Part shown: positions 21,434 through 31,268 of the stretch, piece by piece
Position numbering within the stretch: position 1 is the stretch's first letter
Layout: every line of letters starts with the position of its first letter
Assembly: GCA_023375785.1 (NCBI GenBank)
Contig: SZWC01004899.1
Location: 50,007-103,254, forward strand
Length of the DNA stretch: 53,248 nucleotides
Source: Penium margaritaceum
Lineage: Eukaryota > Streptophyta > Zygnematophyceae > Desmidiales > Peniaceae
Reading direction: 5' to 3'
Made by a program: the position numbers and the translations under genes
Notes under the pieces: generated by a model
What the model saw: the letters and a program-made list of their open reading frames with translations, nothing else
Databases searched by the model: none
What the model was told of the DNA's origin: nothing

Positions 21434-22146
21434 TCATGCAATCAGCAAGCATGCTTTTGGTTCCGTAGTGCTGCAAGTCCACCACGTCTTCATGACCAGG
21501 TCACGTGAGTAGTGGTAACGTTTGTCGATGTGCTTCGTTCGCCAAGAGATGATCTCATATTCAGCCATCAAGATGGCGCTCATGTTTTCCACGTGTACGA
21601 TCGTGGCGTCCTTCTCTGGCACTGTCATTTCGCCAAGCAGACTCCGCAGCCACTGAGTCTCCTTGCACAACTAAGACAGAGCAACATACTCTACCTCAGC
21701 CGTGGACACCGAAACACAATCGTGCTTCCTACTAGCACATGAGATGGCAGCGCCATTCAAGATGCACACGTATCCAAATGTGGATTTTGTGTCGTCAAGA
21801 TTTCCTCCCAGTCAACGTCGATCTAGCACTTCAGGCAAAGGGGTTTTGTTCATTCTTGGCCTCCAAGGACGAGGCCCATGTGACGTGTCTTCTGCAGGTA
21901 GCTCAAGATGCGCTTGACTACCTGCCAATGTTGTGGCCTAGGGCTGGCCACGAATCTGCTCACTTGACCCACAGCATAGCAGATGTCCGGACGAGTCCCT
22001 ACCATGGTGTAAATGATGCTACCCACGGCGGACTGGTAGGGGATATCTTGCATCTCCCTTTGTTCTACTCCATTGCTCGGCGACATGGAGGCCTTCAGCT
22101 TTATATTGGTCGTCATTGGGGTGCTGACAGGCTTGAAGTCTTCCAT
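21434..22146 (-). pseudogene. pol: E4 RT tail and RNase H, broken
   Basis: 21850-22146 is open with FKPVSTPM, PYQSAVGSIIYTMVGTRPDICYAVGQV and HWQVVKRILSYL. RNase H follows through stops (NLDDTKSTFGYVCILNGAAISCASRKHDC). 21434-21670 is open with HVENMSAILMAEYEI and TKHIDKRYHYSRDL. The first catalytic block (YSDADW) is degraded at about 21810-21830. Confidence 0.8.
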
Positions 22147-22209
22147 GTGGTAGCTCTTGAGTACCTCACCGATGTATTTGGTTTGGTTGAGTTCGATGGT
22201 GCCTCCTAC

Positions 22210-23143
22210 TCAGTTGCGGTGGGTGGCAATCTCGAGGTAGTACTCGAGAGGACCAATGTCCTTCATTTTGAACCTTTTGCTGAGGTCAAACTTCAGCTCA
22301 ACCAGCAGCTCGACCGAAGACGAGCAGATGATCAAATCATTCACGTACAGCGCAACCATCATCAGTACTCTACCATCATCGCGCACGTACATGCTCGGGT
22401 CATTCTGGCAATGCGCGAAGAGACTGGTCATGAAACCGTCCATCTCTTTGTACCACATCCTTGGGGCTTGTTTCAACCCGTAGAGCGCTTTCAGCAACTT
22501 GCACACCTTGCCCTTGGGAGCTTTGACTCCTTCAGGCACCTCCATCAGCACTTCGTTGTTAAGCTTCCCATAAAGAAAAGTTGTCGTGACGTCCATCTGG
22601 TATATCTCCAGGTTCTTTGTGGCTGCAATGCCAAGGTGACCGGATGGAGGCAAAGGTCACGACGAGCGCGAACGTCTCATCGTACTCGCAGCCCGGGCGT
22701 CAAGAGAACCCCTTAGCCACTACTCTTGCCTTAAACTTGTCGATGCTGCCCTCTTCCTCCTTCTTCACTCGGAGGTCCCACTTGGTTCCCACCACGTGGG
22801 CCTTCTCAGGTCTATCCACCAGCAGCCATGTGCCGATCTCAACAATGGACGCGAGCTCGCGTTCCACTGCCTCCTTCCACTTGGCCGCATCTGGGCCATT
22901 CATCGCCTCCGCCACTGCGGATGGCTCTCCTTGAGCCATGCACCACCAGCTAAGGCCAGTCCAATCATGCTCATACCGCAAAGGTGATTTCTTTGGTTGC
23001 AGACTGTGCCGGGGTGCTGGTGCGGCTTCTTGGTTTGGTGCTGGTGCTTCCACAGGTGGTGGTTTGTCGTCGTCATTGTCAGAAGAGTCGTCATAATCCA
23101 AGTCAGACTCGGAAGCTTTGGATGCCTCAGTATCCGTGTCCAT
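22210..23143 (-). pseudogene. pol: E4 linker and reverse transcriptase, broken
   Basis: 22700-23143 is an open linker of Asp/Ser-rich sequence followed by EHDWTGLSWWCMAQGEPSAVAEA and WLLVDRPEKAHVVGTKWDLRVKKEEEGSIDKFKARVVAKGFS. After a TGA and a small deletion, 22210-22653 gives EIYQMDVTTTFLYGKLNNEVLMEVPEG, LYGLKQAPRMWYKEMDG and LYVNDLIICSS. The catalytic YVDD has its first Asp changed to Asn. One base change would explain it, but polymerase activity would be lost. Confidence 0.85.
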
Positions 23144-23194
23144 GTCAGATGCTGCGTCATCCTGCGTAGCTACTCTCCCATTCCCACCACCTGC

Positions 23195-24299
23195 TCACAA
23201 AGCAAGCCAGTTATCTAGTGCTTGGTCTCCGGACTCAAGCAACACTATCCACTCTCCCCCTTTGGGAGTGAGGATCAGGTCCAGATGCTCTCCCTTTCCA
23301 ATGGTGCGTTTGTCAAACATGACGTCGCGGCTCCTCACAAGCTTGCCTGCTGCCTGGTCCCAAAGCCGATAGGTTTTGTGTGATGTGTCGTACCCAACCA
23401 TGATGCATTTCCTGGAACGTGTGTTCAGCTTGCCTCCACCTTCTCCTGACTGGATCTTCACCCACGCAGTTGACCCAAACACCTTCAGATGAGATGTGTT
23501 GGATTCTTTTCCTGATTATGCCTCCCGTTGGGTCTTCAACAGCTTGTCCCGCTCCTTTCCACCCTTCCGCAAGGCGGTCGCTGGTGTTAGGTTCAAGTGG
23601 TAGCAAACCGTTGTTTTTGCTTCAGCCAAAAAGCAAGGTGGGAGCTTGGCATCAAAGAGAATGCTTCGCACCATGCTGAGAAGGGTCTGGTTCATCCTCT
23701 TGGTAACGCCACTGCTTTGGGGGTTGTAAGGGGTGGTTTGCTCGTGGCGGATGCCATGATGCTTGAGCCAAGGCTTACTTGCCTTGTACTCACCCCCATT
23801 GTCACTTCGGAGCGTCTTCACTTTCTTCGATGTTTGCCACTCCACCATGGCGAGGAACTTGAGGAGCTTCTCCTTGACCTCTCCCTTTGTTTTGAGGAAG
23901 TAGATCCACAACTTGCGGTTGTGGTTGTCAATGAAGGTTAGGAAGTACTTGCTTCCTCCGTTTGACAGTGTGCGGAAGGGTCCACACACGTCATTGTGTA
24001 TGAGCTCCAAGACATGCTCTACTCATTGACCCCCTCTCCCAAACGGCTTCTTCTTTGCCTTCTCTTGGAGGCATGGTTCACACAATGTACACCCTTCGTC
24101 ATGCTTCACGGTGCACCCTTCCATTCCGCGGACTACCTCTTGCTCTTGCATCTTCTGCAGCATGCTGTTGACCATGTGGCTGAATCACTGGTGCCACAGC
24201 TCAGCATAAGTGTCCTTGGTTGATGTGGCAGGCGCAACGGTCGCCGTTGGTGTATCCTTTGGCTGCGGTGCCACTGTCTTGGTGGCACATGCGCATCCC
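23195..24299 (-). pseudogene. pol: E4 integrase, broken
   Basis: 23516-24010 encodes the core (HNDVCGPF, FIDNHNRKLWIYFLKTKGEVKEKL, LRSDNGGEY, then SSGVTKRMNQT, where Lys replaces the catalytic Glu). Upstream the HHCC domain can be read (YAELWHQ, stop, FSHM, CTLCEPC). 23195-23482 gives the C-terminal region (FGSTAWVKIQSGEGGGKLNTRSRKCIMVGYDTSHKTYRLWD) after a shift near 23510. Confidence 0.82.
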
Positions 24300-25592
24300 T
24301 CATCCGACGCCTTGGTGACTTTGGTTTGAAGCATGTAAAGGCCGTTGAATCTTGGAACTTGAAGCATGAGATTGTCTTTGGTTAACTAAAATCTGGATTT
24401 CCTTGTTTTTTAGGGCCACCGCTTCCTTGTTGGTGAACACCACTGTCATGTTGTTGTCGGTGATTTGTGAGACGCAAAGCAAGTTGGCTGCAAAGGAGGG
24501 CATGTACACCGCCTTTTGAAGGTTGACCGTCTTCTCCGCACCGTTCACGTTGAACATGATTACCTTGTCCCCTTCGCCCATGGCTTGAACGACGCCGCCG
24601 TTTGCACACTTGATCCGCATGATAGATTCGGCCATGGAGACAAATCCACCCTTCTCTTTTGATGAGTGGTCATTGGTGCCCGAGTCAAGGGCGAATGCCC
24701 CGGGCCTAAGGACCCCTGCCCCCTTCATGGATAGCTCCCTAGCCATCATGTTGGTGAGCTCCTTCTTCTCCTTTCCACCTTTGTTTTCGCCTTCTTTCTT
24801 GGGACTACGGCAGTCCGTAGCCCAGTGTCAAGCCTTGCCACAATTGTGACAGTTGCCAGGCTTCTTGGAACTCTTCCTGCCACCATTGCCTTTCCCTCCA
24901 CCACCACCGCTTCAGCTGTTGCCTTGACTGGAGCGAGAGCTTTCACCTTTTCCACCAAAGTGAGAGGCATAGGGTGAGATGTTTGCCTCAGTGCCACTGC
25001 GTAGCATGGACTCGTTGTAGACATGTTCAGTGATAGCCTCGTACGTCAGATCCACCTCCTTCCAACCGCCAAATACGGTGATCAAGGACCCCCATCTTTC
25101 CGGCAGTGCCATTAGAAGGATCATGGCATGCATGTTGGAGTCAAGATTCCATTCCATTTGCTGGACCTCTTGCAGCACGTTGTCAAACGACTGCCAAAAT
25201 GCGGCTATTGATTCTCCTTCACTCACCCTCATCAATATCAACCTTTAGAAGATGAAGAGTCGGTTTACTAGGGCGTTTGATTGATGCACGCGTGCGAGTT
25301 TTGTGTAGGACTCGGCAGCCAACATGCATCTTGTGATGTGGGTGTGTTGAGTCTCGTTGATGGACGTCACAAGAATGGCGAGAGCCATGTTCTTCTTCAT
25401 CGTCTATGGTTCAAGGTCAGCTGCATGCGTCGTCATCGTTGCATCGGCGGGTGCTATCTCGATCCCTTTTAGGATGTTGAGGTAGCCATGCACGTTCATG
25501 ACAATCTCAAACTGCCATTTCCTCAAGGGAAAACCTGTCCTTGTGAATTTGGACATACCCGCCTCAAGACGGGCTTGAGTTGGATCCACCAT
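24300..25592 (-). pseudogene. gag: E4 gag and protease, broken
   Basis: The ATG at 25592 starts MVDPTQARLEAGMSKF with FPLRKWQFEIV (gag N-terminus). Stops at 25404 and near 25242 are in frame with the open part 24912-25241 (FWQSFDNVLQEVQQMEWNLD, LLMALPERWGSLITV). A zinc knuckle CHNCGKA, stop, HWATDC follows. 24300-24749 is open and has a preserved protease active site ALDSGTNDH and the VYMPSFAANLLCVSQI block, then loses frame. Confidence 0.85.
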
Positions 25593-26010
25593 TTCCTACG
25601 GTTGCTCGTCTTCTCTGCTTCGCTACTAGTCTGCTTTGTTGAGGCCAATGAGGCTGATGAGGTTGCTGACTTTGACCGTTGTCAAAGGTGCAGTTCGTTC
25701 TGTTGCGTATCCCTCCCGCCGATGATTGCCTAAGGCGATTGTGTTGTCGTGAGAGAACGGACTCGGAGTCGTACCGACTTTAAAAAAGGGGTAGAGCTTA
25801 ATCCCGTTGGGGCTCGAGGGTCTTGTCCAACATGGTCAGAGCTGTTCCTCGTCCCCTAGTCCGCCATGTGCGCGCACCCTACCTGAAGAAGCCAATGGAG
25901 CCGATGGAGCAGATTGGAGCCGTCTGATCTTTGTGTACCTGTTGTAAATGTGCACCCTGTAAGACCATGCGCTAGTCGGTCTTGGAAGCGTGCCTGAGAT
26001 TCAGAAGTGT

Positions 26011-26025
26011 GGAACCATAACCCTT
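26011..26025 (-). promoter_or_regulatory. E4 primer binding site, decayed half-tRNA type
   Basis: On the minus strand AAGGGTTATGGTTCC follows the LTR end TTGACA. GGGTTATGG matches the initiator tRNA-Met anticodon arm, and the rest has diverged. Confidence 0.55.
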
Positions 26026-26678
26026 TGTCAATGCACCGAATAGCAACGGTCTAGAAAACGGGTCCCGACATGGGAGGCCGCCAACCGCTCTTGGTATTGC
26101 AACCAAGATAACATATCACCCTTGAACGAGGGATCCACACTTTAGGTTTGTTTGGTTTGCAACGTCACAAAGTCCACATATTGGTCTTTAGTGTCTACCT
26201 TTGGTTGGACACTCTATGAGAAGTCTCAAAGGCAAGAATTGTAAATTGATGCATGCAAGGTACATGATTTTATACTTGCAGAGCTTTGCTAAAGCTTCTG
26301 CTTGTAGTGGCTCCATTGGAGCCAACCTCAACCTAAAGTCCTACTTGGCGTGTCCTTAGACCGCCAAGTGTCATCCGCAATCCAGGCTCGAGTAAACTTC
26401 CTAGAAGCTTCCTGCCCCAGTTTGGGCCACAAAGAAAATTGCGGCCATTGTGGGATTTGAACCCGGAACCTCTTGTTTGAGACTCTGGTGCCTATTCAAC
26501 CATGCCAAAAAGGTATGGTTTCTATAATGAACCACAAGTGACATACCCATTCTGGGCAGTGCATTCATGGCCCATCTCAGAACAGACCAAGGGGACGTAC
26601 GCCGTAGAGTAGTGCATGCCTTGTCTGTATGTGTAGCTAGCCAGCTAGGCAGTGGACAAGGTGCATACTATTTCAACA
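26026..26678 (-). repeat. E4 5' LTR
   Basis: It is the partner of 20646-21295. It has a TATA candidate (TATAAAAT on the minus strand, 26267-26274) with a tRNA-like module about 180-240 bp upstream of it. Confidence 0.92.
26453..26507 (-). promoter_or_regulatory. tRNA-like A/B-box module in E4 5' LTR
   Basis: The minus strand reads TGGCATGGTTGAATAGG (26507-26491), then after 27 bases GGTTCAAATCC (26463-26453). The latter fits the Pol III B-box consensus GGTTCRANYCC fully. It lies in U3 upstream of the TATA box. It is either a captured tRNA/SINE piece or an internal Pol III promoter; no acceptor stem is visible. Confidence 0.6.
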
Positions 26679-26683
26679 ATGGA

Positions 26684-26914
26684 ATGCTTCTCAATAGTCT
26701 AAAAGTTATGCTGATGTGGTTAAATATGGCTAAATACTCTACAAAAGTTGATCATTACCTCTTCTGTTTTTGGGGTGTTGCTGAATTCCATCAGATCTTT
26801 GCTCACTTAGAGTGTGGTTGCCAGAAAGCGCATTTTCTTGTCTCAGATTACTGCCCAAACAAGCCGTGAACCCTGGACTGCCATCAGGGCACATCTGAAT
26901 GTCACTTTCCAAGA
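26684..26914 (+). repeat. Element X: probable end of 5' LTR
   Basis: This stretch lies between the E4 target duplication and a half-tRNA primer site. Its last bases (TTTCCAAGA) take the place of the usual LTR end CAACA. No second copy of this LTR is in the window, so this rests on the primer site and gag that follow. Confidence 0.45.
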
Positions 26915-26935
26915 ATGGCTTATGGGCCCACGGCC
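26915..26935 (+). promoter_or_regulatory. Element X primer binding site, half-tRNA iMet type
   Basis: ATGGCTTATGGGCCCACGGCC contains TTATGGGCCCAC, the same anticodon-arm match as in E5 and E7. It is placed about 100 bp before a gag start codon. Confidence 0.65.
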
Positions 26936-27037
26936 CTGACCAGTCCAAAAATGTTCACGGCTTCCGCGGTGGATGGTAGGTGTGTCTCACACAACCTCGT
27001 CGTCAACGTCTGACGACCCGGATAGCAGCAGTGCAAC

Positions 27038-27226
27038 ATGGCACTCAAGACAGAGTCACAGCTGATCCAGATGTACGCGGGTGGCCCTGAATTTGGCCTG
27101 TGGAGGTGGCACTTTGAGATCCACCTCATGCAGGAGGGACATCTCAAAATCATGAAAGGCACGAAGGTTCTCAACGATGCCGAGGAGGAGGAGCATGATA
27201 TGATGTGTGCCAAGGTCTGCGTTTGA
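27038..27226 (+). pseudogene. gag: Element X gag N-terminal fragment
   Basis: A 62-residue frame from the ATG at 27038 contains FGLWRWHFEIHLMQEGHLKIMKGTK, the Copia gag N-terminal pattern also seen in E5 and E6. The frame ends at 27226, and downstream sequence no longer resembles gag, so X is truncated here. Confidence 0.75.
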
Positions 27227-27981
27227 TTTTTGTGTGGAGGGAGAATGGTAGCAGATGGAGGGTGGAGGTGGTGGAAGGGACATATGGCTCTAAGGAAGGT
27301 AAGTTGGAGAAGAGATAGAAGGTTGTGGAGGGTGAGACACAAGTTTTGGCGGGCTGGGAGGAAGGATTTTTTGCTTGGGAGGGGGGGCAGGGGTCTTCAT
27401 CTTGAGATTAGTGGAGGAGGCCACAGCATCTCCTGAACTCACACACTGAGACACTCAGGGAGGGTGCAGGTGTATTCCTTGGAGCGTTGCCCGTTCTTGA
27501 TGAAAGCGATGGCCGGATCACTGAAAACCCTCTGAGGGTCTTTGGTTGGGCCGGAATTATTTTCAGGCTCATTCTTGGTCACAGCGCAAGTCTTTTCAAG
27601 CAACTTGGAGTCTCTGTTGCCTCGGGGTGCAAAGGATTCATGTGCCGCAAAAATGTGGCAGTCTAGACAGTGGGAAAACTCTTCCATGGAAAGAGACATC
27701 TTTGCTATGAAAGGGAAATGAAGATCAAGGATGTGAGGGAGGAGGGGGGGGGGGGAGCTGCTTGAGGTCAGGTTCATGGGGAGGAACAACAGCCTTACCC
27801 ACAAATAACTCAATGGCCTGGTCAAGCCGTCTGTATTAGAAGTCATTGATTTCAGCAAAGACAAGGGAAGAGAGCCCTGAGCTGCCAGCGGATTCTAGGC
27901 CAGGTTGGATGAGATATGTTGTGAGTTCTTCAATTCAGAAGAAGAGAGGAATGTCCTTGGTGACAATATGGACCTGAGGTT
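27227..27981. other. Unassigned purine-rich region between X and E6
   Basis: Purine-rich sequence (27240-27420) is followed by a region with a 12-base G run at 27744-27755. Apart from the minus-strand open frame listed separately, I see no genes or known repeats. Confidence 0.5.
27439..27864 (-). CDS. Unrecognised open frame left of E6
   Basis: This frame has 141 codons at most; the first ATG is a few codons in, giving MTSNTDG. It contains a Cys/His cluster (HCLDCHIFAAH) and CTLPEC near the end, and its composition is not low-complexity apart from a Ser/Pro stretch over the G run. I do not recognise the family. It could be an exon of a host gene or random. A second unrecognised minus-strand frame lies just beyond E6 (38118-38555), so E6 may have landed in one transcription unit. 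Confidence 0.25.
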   Translation of the reverse strand: MSLLKSMTSNTDGLTRPLSYLWVRLLFLPMNLTSSSSPPPLLPHILDLHFPFIAKMSLSMEEFSHCLDCHIFAAHESFAPRGNRDSKLLEKTCAVTKNEPENNSGPTKDPQRVFSDPAIAFIKNGQRSKEYTCTLPECLSV

Positions 27982-28891
27982 TACTGAGAAATCTGCGAGG
28001 TGCAGTTCCGACTTGGTGTGACCTTTTGTAGTGGCTCACATCTTTGTTTTGGGAGAATCTGAGACTGAGCGTGAGCTTTCTAGTCACCACATGCTTTGTG
28101 AGCAAGAATCTAGAGACAGTCAGTCTTGCAAAGGGAATTGCGCAATTATTTCTTCATTTTTGTACATAAAACAGTCTGAACATTTACAGTGCTAGTCATG
28201 AGCTCTTCAACGTGCCAAACCGTGTGTGATTCGGCCACGCGTAGCCCAAGTTACGCTTGCCAAAGTGCAAGCCTCACCCACCACAGAAACACCTAATGCG
28301 TCCAAGGTGTGCACACGCCGTGTCGCCATCCTTCAGGTGCAAAGTGCCTTTCCCAAGGCACAGATCCCATTGCACGTGATGGAGGGATCCCTTGCACTGC
28401 TTTGATGCACCTCCCCCACTTTTGGGTTGATTTTGATGATGGTGTGTGACAGGGTTTGAAACCTCTTCGCGGACTTGCAGTCTGAATCTTGACCAAACCC
28501 CTCAGTAGTAACCAGCACTCCCAGATCCAGTGCATGTTATCCATCAAACGCCTCAGCAGACTTCCGAGGCAAAATCCCCAGATGGACATTTGTTACTCGG
28601 TCCGGTCGATTTTTCACCGGAAATCGAGTCGCGGCTGCCTGCGCACACCCCAACTTTGGAAGCTCATATCTCCCTTGTCAGTCGTCCGATTCCGGTGAAA
28701 CAACTTCCACCAGATTCACCAACTCATCAGCTTTTGGAAAAAATCCTTTGTTCTAGAATTAAAGCAATCCTCAAGCCGCTAGATCCGGCTGTGAGGATTT
28801 TCATCTCTCTGGTGGCTCGCCAGATTTTCCTCTCTCTGGCGGCCGCCAGAGAGAGGCCACACATGGGAACGTGGAGGGGAAAATCTTAAAC
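27982..28891 (-). repeat. E6 3' LTR (family C)
   Basis: It matches 37129-38123 and 15920-16893 (CTGAGACTGAGCGTGAGCTTTC; GTTACTCGGTCCGGTCGATT). The outer end is eroded (TACTGAGAAATC for TGTCAACAAATC), and the inner end adjoins a purine tract AAGGGGAAGAAA on the minus strand. Confidence 0.85.
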
Positions 28892-29981
28892 TTTTCTTCC
28901 CCTTGCACCTTCCATGCCTGCTGCTTGCTCTCGCTCATCTTCCGCTGTGCCAACCAGCCCATTATAGCTGGTCATCCCAAGCCCGGCCACGCTCGTCGTG
29001 TGCCGGTCCGCGGGTTGCGCTTTGGTCAAGCAATTCACAAGCATGATGTGCGTGCTGCAGTGGTGCAACACCACCTGCCCCTCTTCAACCATGCCCCATG
29101 CATAGTGATAATGCATGTCAATGTACTTCGTCATCTTGTGCTGTGCCGGATTATTGGCCAGTGAGATGGAGCCGTTGTTGTCCTCTTGTACCACTGTAGG
29201 CTCCTATTGCGGCATGCCTAGCTCCCCCAGCAACCTGTGAAACCACACCGTCTCCTTAACCGCATCAGCCAGAGCGATGTACTCTACTTTCACTGTGGAG
29301 GTGGTGATGCATTCCTCCTTCTTGCTGCACCACAAGGCCACCGCACCACCGAGTAAGAACACATGGCCAGATTTGGCCTTCCAGCAGTCCACATTGCCAA
29401 CATAGTCTGCATCTGTGTTGCAGACTAGACGCAAGGGGTCCGCCCACCCCTTGCCGTTGAACCTCATATGTGCGTTAGCAGAGGATGCGCTTGACCGCCT
29501 GTCAATGTCGTGGCCCTCGATCGGCCACGTACCTTCTCACTTGACCCACAACGTAGGCCAGATCCAGTCGAGTCACTATCATGGCGTACATGATGTTGTC
29601 CACCACTGACTGGTAGAGCACCCCAGCCATATCCTCCCAATTTTCCTTTGTTTGTAGCGACATTGCCGCACTTAGTTCAAAAGTCGTGGATACAAAATCA
29701 TACATTGGTTTGCAGTCCTCAATGTTGTAGACCTTAAGCACCTTGGGCACACATTTGGCCTGCCCCAGCTCAAGCGTGCATGCCCCCCGTTCCACGTAAT
29801 ACTCACCCCAAGAAAGAACTCCAGCTCCCCCATTTCTGACATGTCGAATCTGCTGCTCAGCTGCTCTTTCACTTGTCATAGGCTCTGCACATCTGAGGAG
29901 CACAAGATCAGATCATCCATGTAGAGTGCAATGATCTGATGGAGCCTCTTGCTGCGCCGCACGTACACGACGTGCTCTGCC
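28886..29981 (-). pseudogene. pol: E6 RT C-terminal half and RNase H
   Basis: From the E5 junction leftward, VVYVRRSKRLHQIIALYMDDLILCSSD gives an intact YMDD box. Then come SRFDMSEMGELEFFLGVS, a connection region, RLDLAYVVGQVRRYVAD, RNase H (CNTDADYVGNVD, KSGHVFLLGGAVALWCSKKEEC, VEYIALADAVKE) and, in 28886-29194, EDNNGSISLANNPAQHKMTKYIDMHYHYAWGMV. Stops and two shifts break it. Confidence 0.8.
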
Positions 29982-30321
29982 TGTTGGCTTGAGGTTGAGT
30001 GTGCACCCTGGAGGATCCCTAGCAGTGGCTGGTTCACACCACCAACTGTTTTTGGAGAGATTGAAACTGTGGATGCAACTGGTTCCAAGGATGGCAGAAA
30101 ACTGCTCAGAGAGTGAGGCAATAGTTTTGGCCTCAATTGACTGGGAATAAAAACTTTTCATCAAGGCTCACAAGCAGTGGCATTTTATAGCCACTGATCT
30201 AAACTTTCCACAACACTAAAGCATGCCAGATTTGGCGCTTCCTAGCAGATTCTATGGCTTCTAGAGTGGCCCTTTGTAGGCTGTCCTTTTCCAACCTAGG
30301 AAGGCATCCCTTCCTTTCTCT

Positions 30322-30473
30322 AGAAGCTTCTGCCCCTTCCTAAATTCCTCAGCTTGCTTCTAGTACGTGGGAAGGTATCCAAAAGACTAAGACACCCCTA
30401 GATTCCTTGTAGAACAAGTCACCCCTTCTAGAAGGTGTGCCACCTTCCTAGACCCTCACCTGGCCTTCTAGAA
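30322..30473 (-). promoter_or_regulatory. Cluster of heat-shock-element-like palindromes, E5 3' LTR
   Basis: AGAAGCTTCT (30322-30331) and two TTCTAGAA (30426-30433, 30466-30473) are paired nGAAn/nTTCn units. They lie about 135-290 bp upstream of TATAAAA in the U3 part. The 5' LTR keeps AGAAGCTTCT (34769-34778) and one TTCTAGAA (34914-34921). Function is inferred from motif and position only. Confidence 0.5.
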
Positions 30474-30559
30474 ACTCAAGGAGTAATTCTAGAGTTTGAT
30501 ATAGTTTCCTGGCATCTTTTTTTCACCTCCCCTGGGGCAGGGCAGAAATTGATCTTATA

Positions 30560-30615
30560 GGACTTGACCCTGGGCCCCTGCATCTAGAGGTGGACACCAT
30601 TAACCACTAAGCCAC
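30560..30615 (-). promoter_or_regulatory. tRNA-like A/B-box module, E5 3' LTR
   Basis: The minus strand reads TGGCTTAGTGGTTAATGG and then GGGTCAAGTCC, one base off a full B box. The better copy is at 35008-35062. Confidence 0.5.
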
Positions 30616-30734
30616 CTTGGCTTGTCTTTTTGGTGTTCTTTTCTGGAGTCACTCCTTCCATGGTGAGGAGCATCTCTCCAACAATCTTCCCCTTGCGCAT
30701 CAACCATGGCAGTTTTTCATGCTTAACGTGCAAC

Positions 30735-31268
30735 TCAAGCGGCTTGAGAAAGCCCAAGCTCCATGCAAGTAGCATCATGCCTGTCCTTGGATTGCGCCTT
30801 TGTCATGGAATCAGCAAGCATGTGCTTTGTGCCGCAGTGCACAAGCACCACATCACCCTTTGCAATGAGATCTCGTGCAAAGTGATGCCGGATCCCTATA
30901 TGCTTGGTCCTCCGGTATAGCACAGGGCTCTTGGTGAGGCTGATGGCACTCATGTTGTCAACATTCAGTGCCGTCAGCTTCTTTTTTGGCATCCCAATCT
31001 CCTTGAGTAATCGCCGCAGCCATATCGCCTCCTTTGTGGCTTCCGTGAGCGCAATATACTCCGCCTCAGCGGTAGATAGTGCCACACAGTCCTGCTTCCG
31101 GCTTGCCCAAGACACCGCTGCACCACCTAGCACCAAAACATAGCCAGATGTTGACTTGCGGTCATCAACATCACCTGTCGAGTCAGCGTCAGAGTGGCCA
31201 ACCAACTCAAGGGAGTTAGTGTAGGCTCCTCCTCCAAACACAAGTCGCAGCTGTGTCATCGCCTTCAA
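30735..31268 (-). CDS. pol: E5 RNase H, intact frame
   Basis: A 177-residue frame has HSDADSTGD (first Asp block, usual Trp changed to Ser), [50 protein letters not shown] and [13 protein letters not shown]. It is preceded in the same frame by 31269-31637 after one stop at 31269 (a codon for Gln or Trp in relatives). It ends 51 bp before the 3' LTR. Confidence 0.88.
   Translation of the reverse strand: MKAMTQLRLVFGGGAYTNSLELVGHSDADSTGDVDDRKSTSGYVLVLGGAAVSWASRKQDCVALSTAEAEYIALTEATKEAIWLRRLLKEIGMPKKKLTALNVDNMSAISLTKSPVLYRRTKHIGIRHHFARDLIAKGDVVLVHCGTKHMLADSMTKAQSKDRHDATCMELGLSQAA

Larger units (their letters stand above)
20646..26678 (-). mobile_element. E4: full-length, inactive Ty1/Copia element
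   Basis: The LTRs are 26026-26678 (5', 653 bp) and 20646-21295 (3', 650 bp), ending TGTCAA and CAACA on the plus strand. The perfect 5-bp duplication ATGGA lies at 20641-20645 and 26679-26683. A decayed primer site lies at 26011-26025. gag starts at 25592, and protease, integrase, RT and RNase H follow leftward. The complement of the polypurine tract (AAGGGAGAGATT) is at 21296-21307. The RT box reads YVND and integrase lacks its Glu, so it is inactive. Confidence 0.95.
29982..30683 (-). repeat. E5 3' LTR
   Basis: It is the same length as 34430-35131. In element orientation it contains a tRNA-like module (30560-30615), heat-shock-element-like palindromes (30322-30331, 30426-30433, 30466-30473) and a TATA box (30183-30189), in that order. 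Confidence 0.93.

Noticed and set aside
21739..22716. A 325-residue plus-strand frame
   Set aside because: It is the antisense shadow of the E4 RT and RT tail; the minus-strand translation has all Copia motifs.
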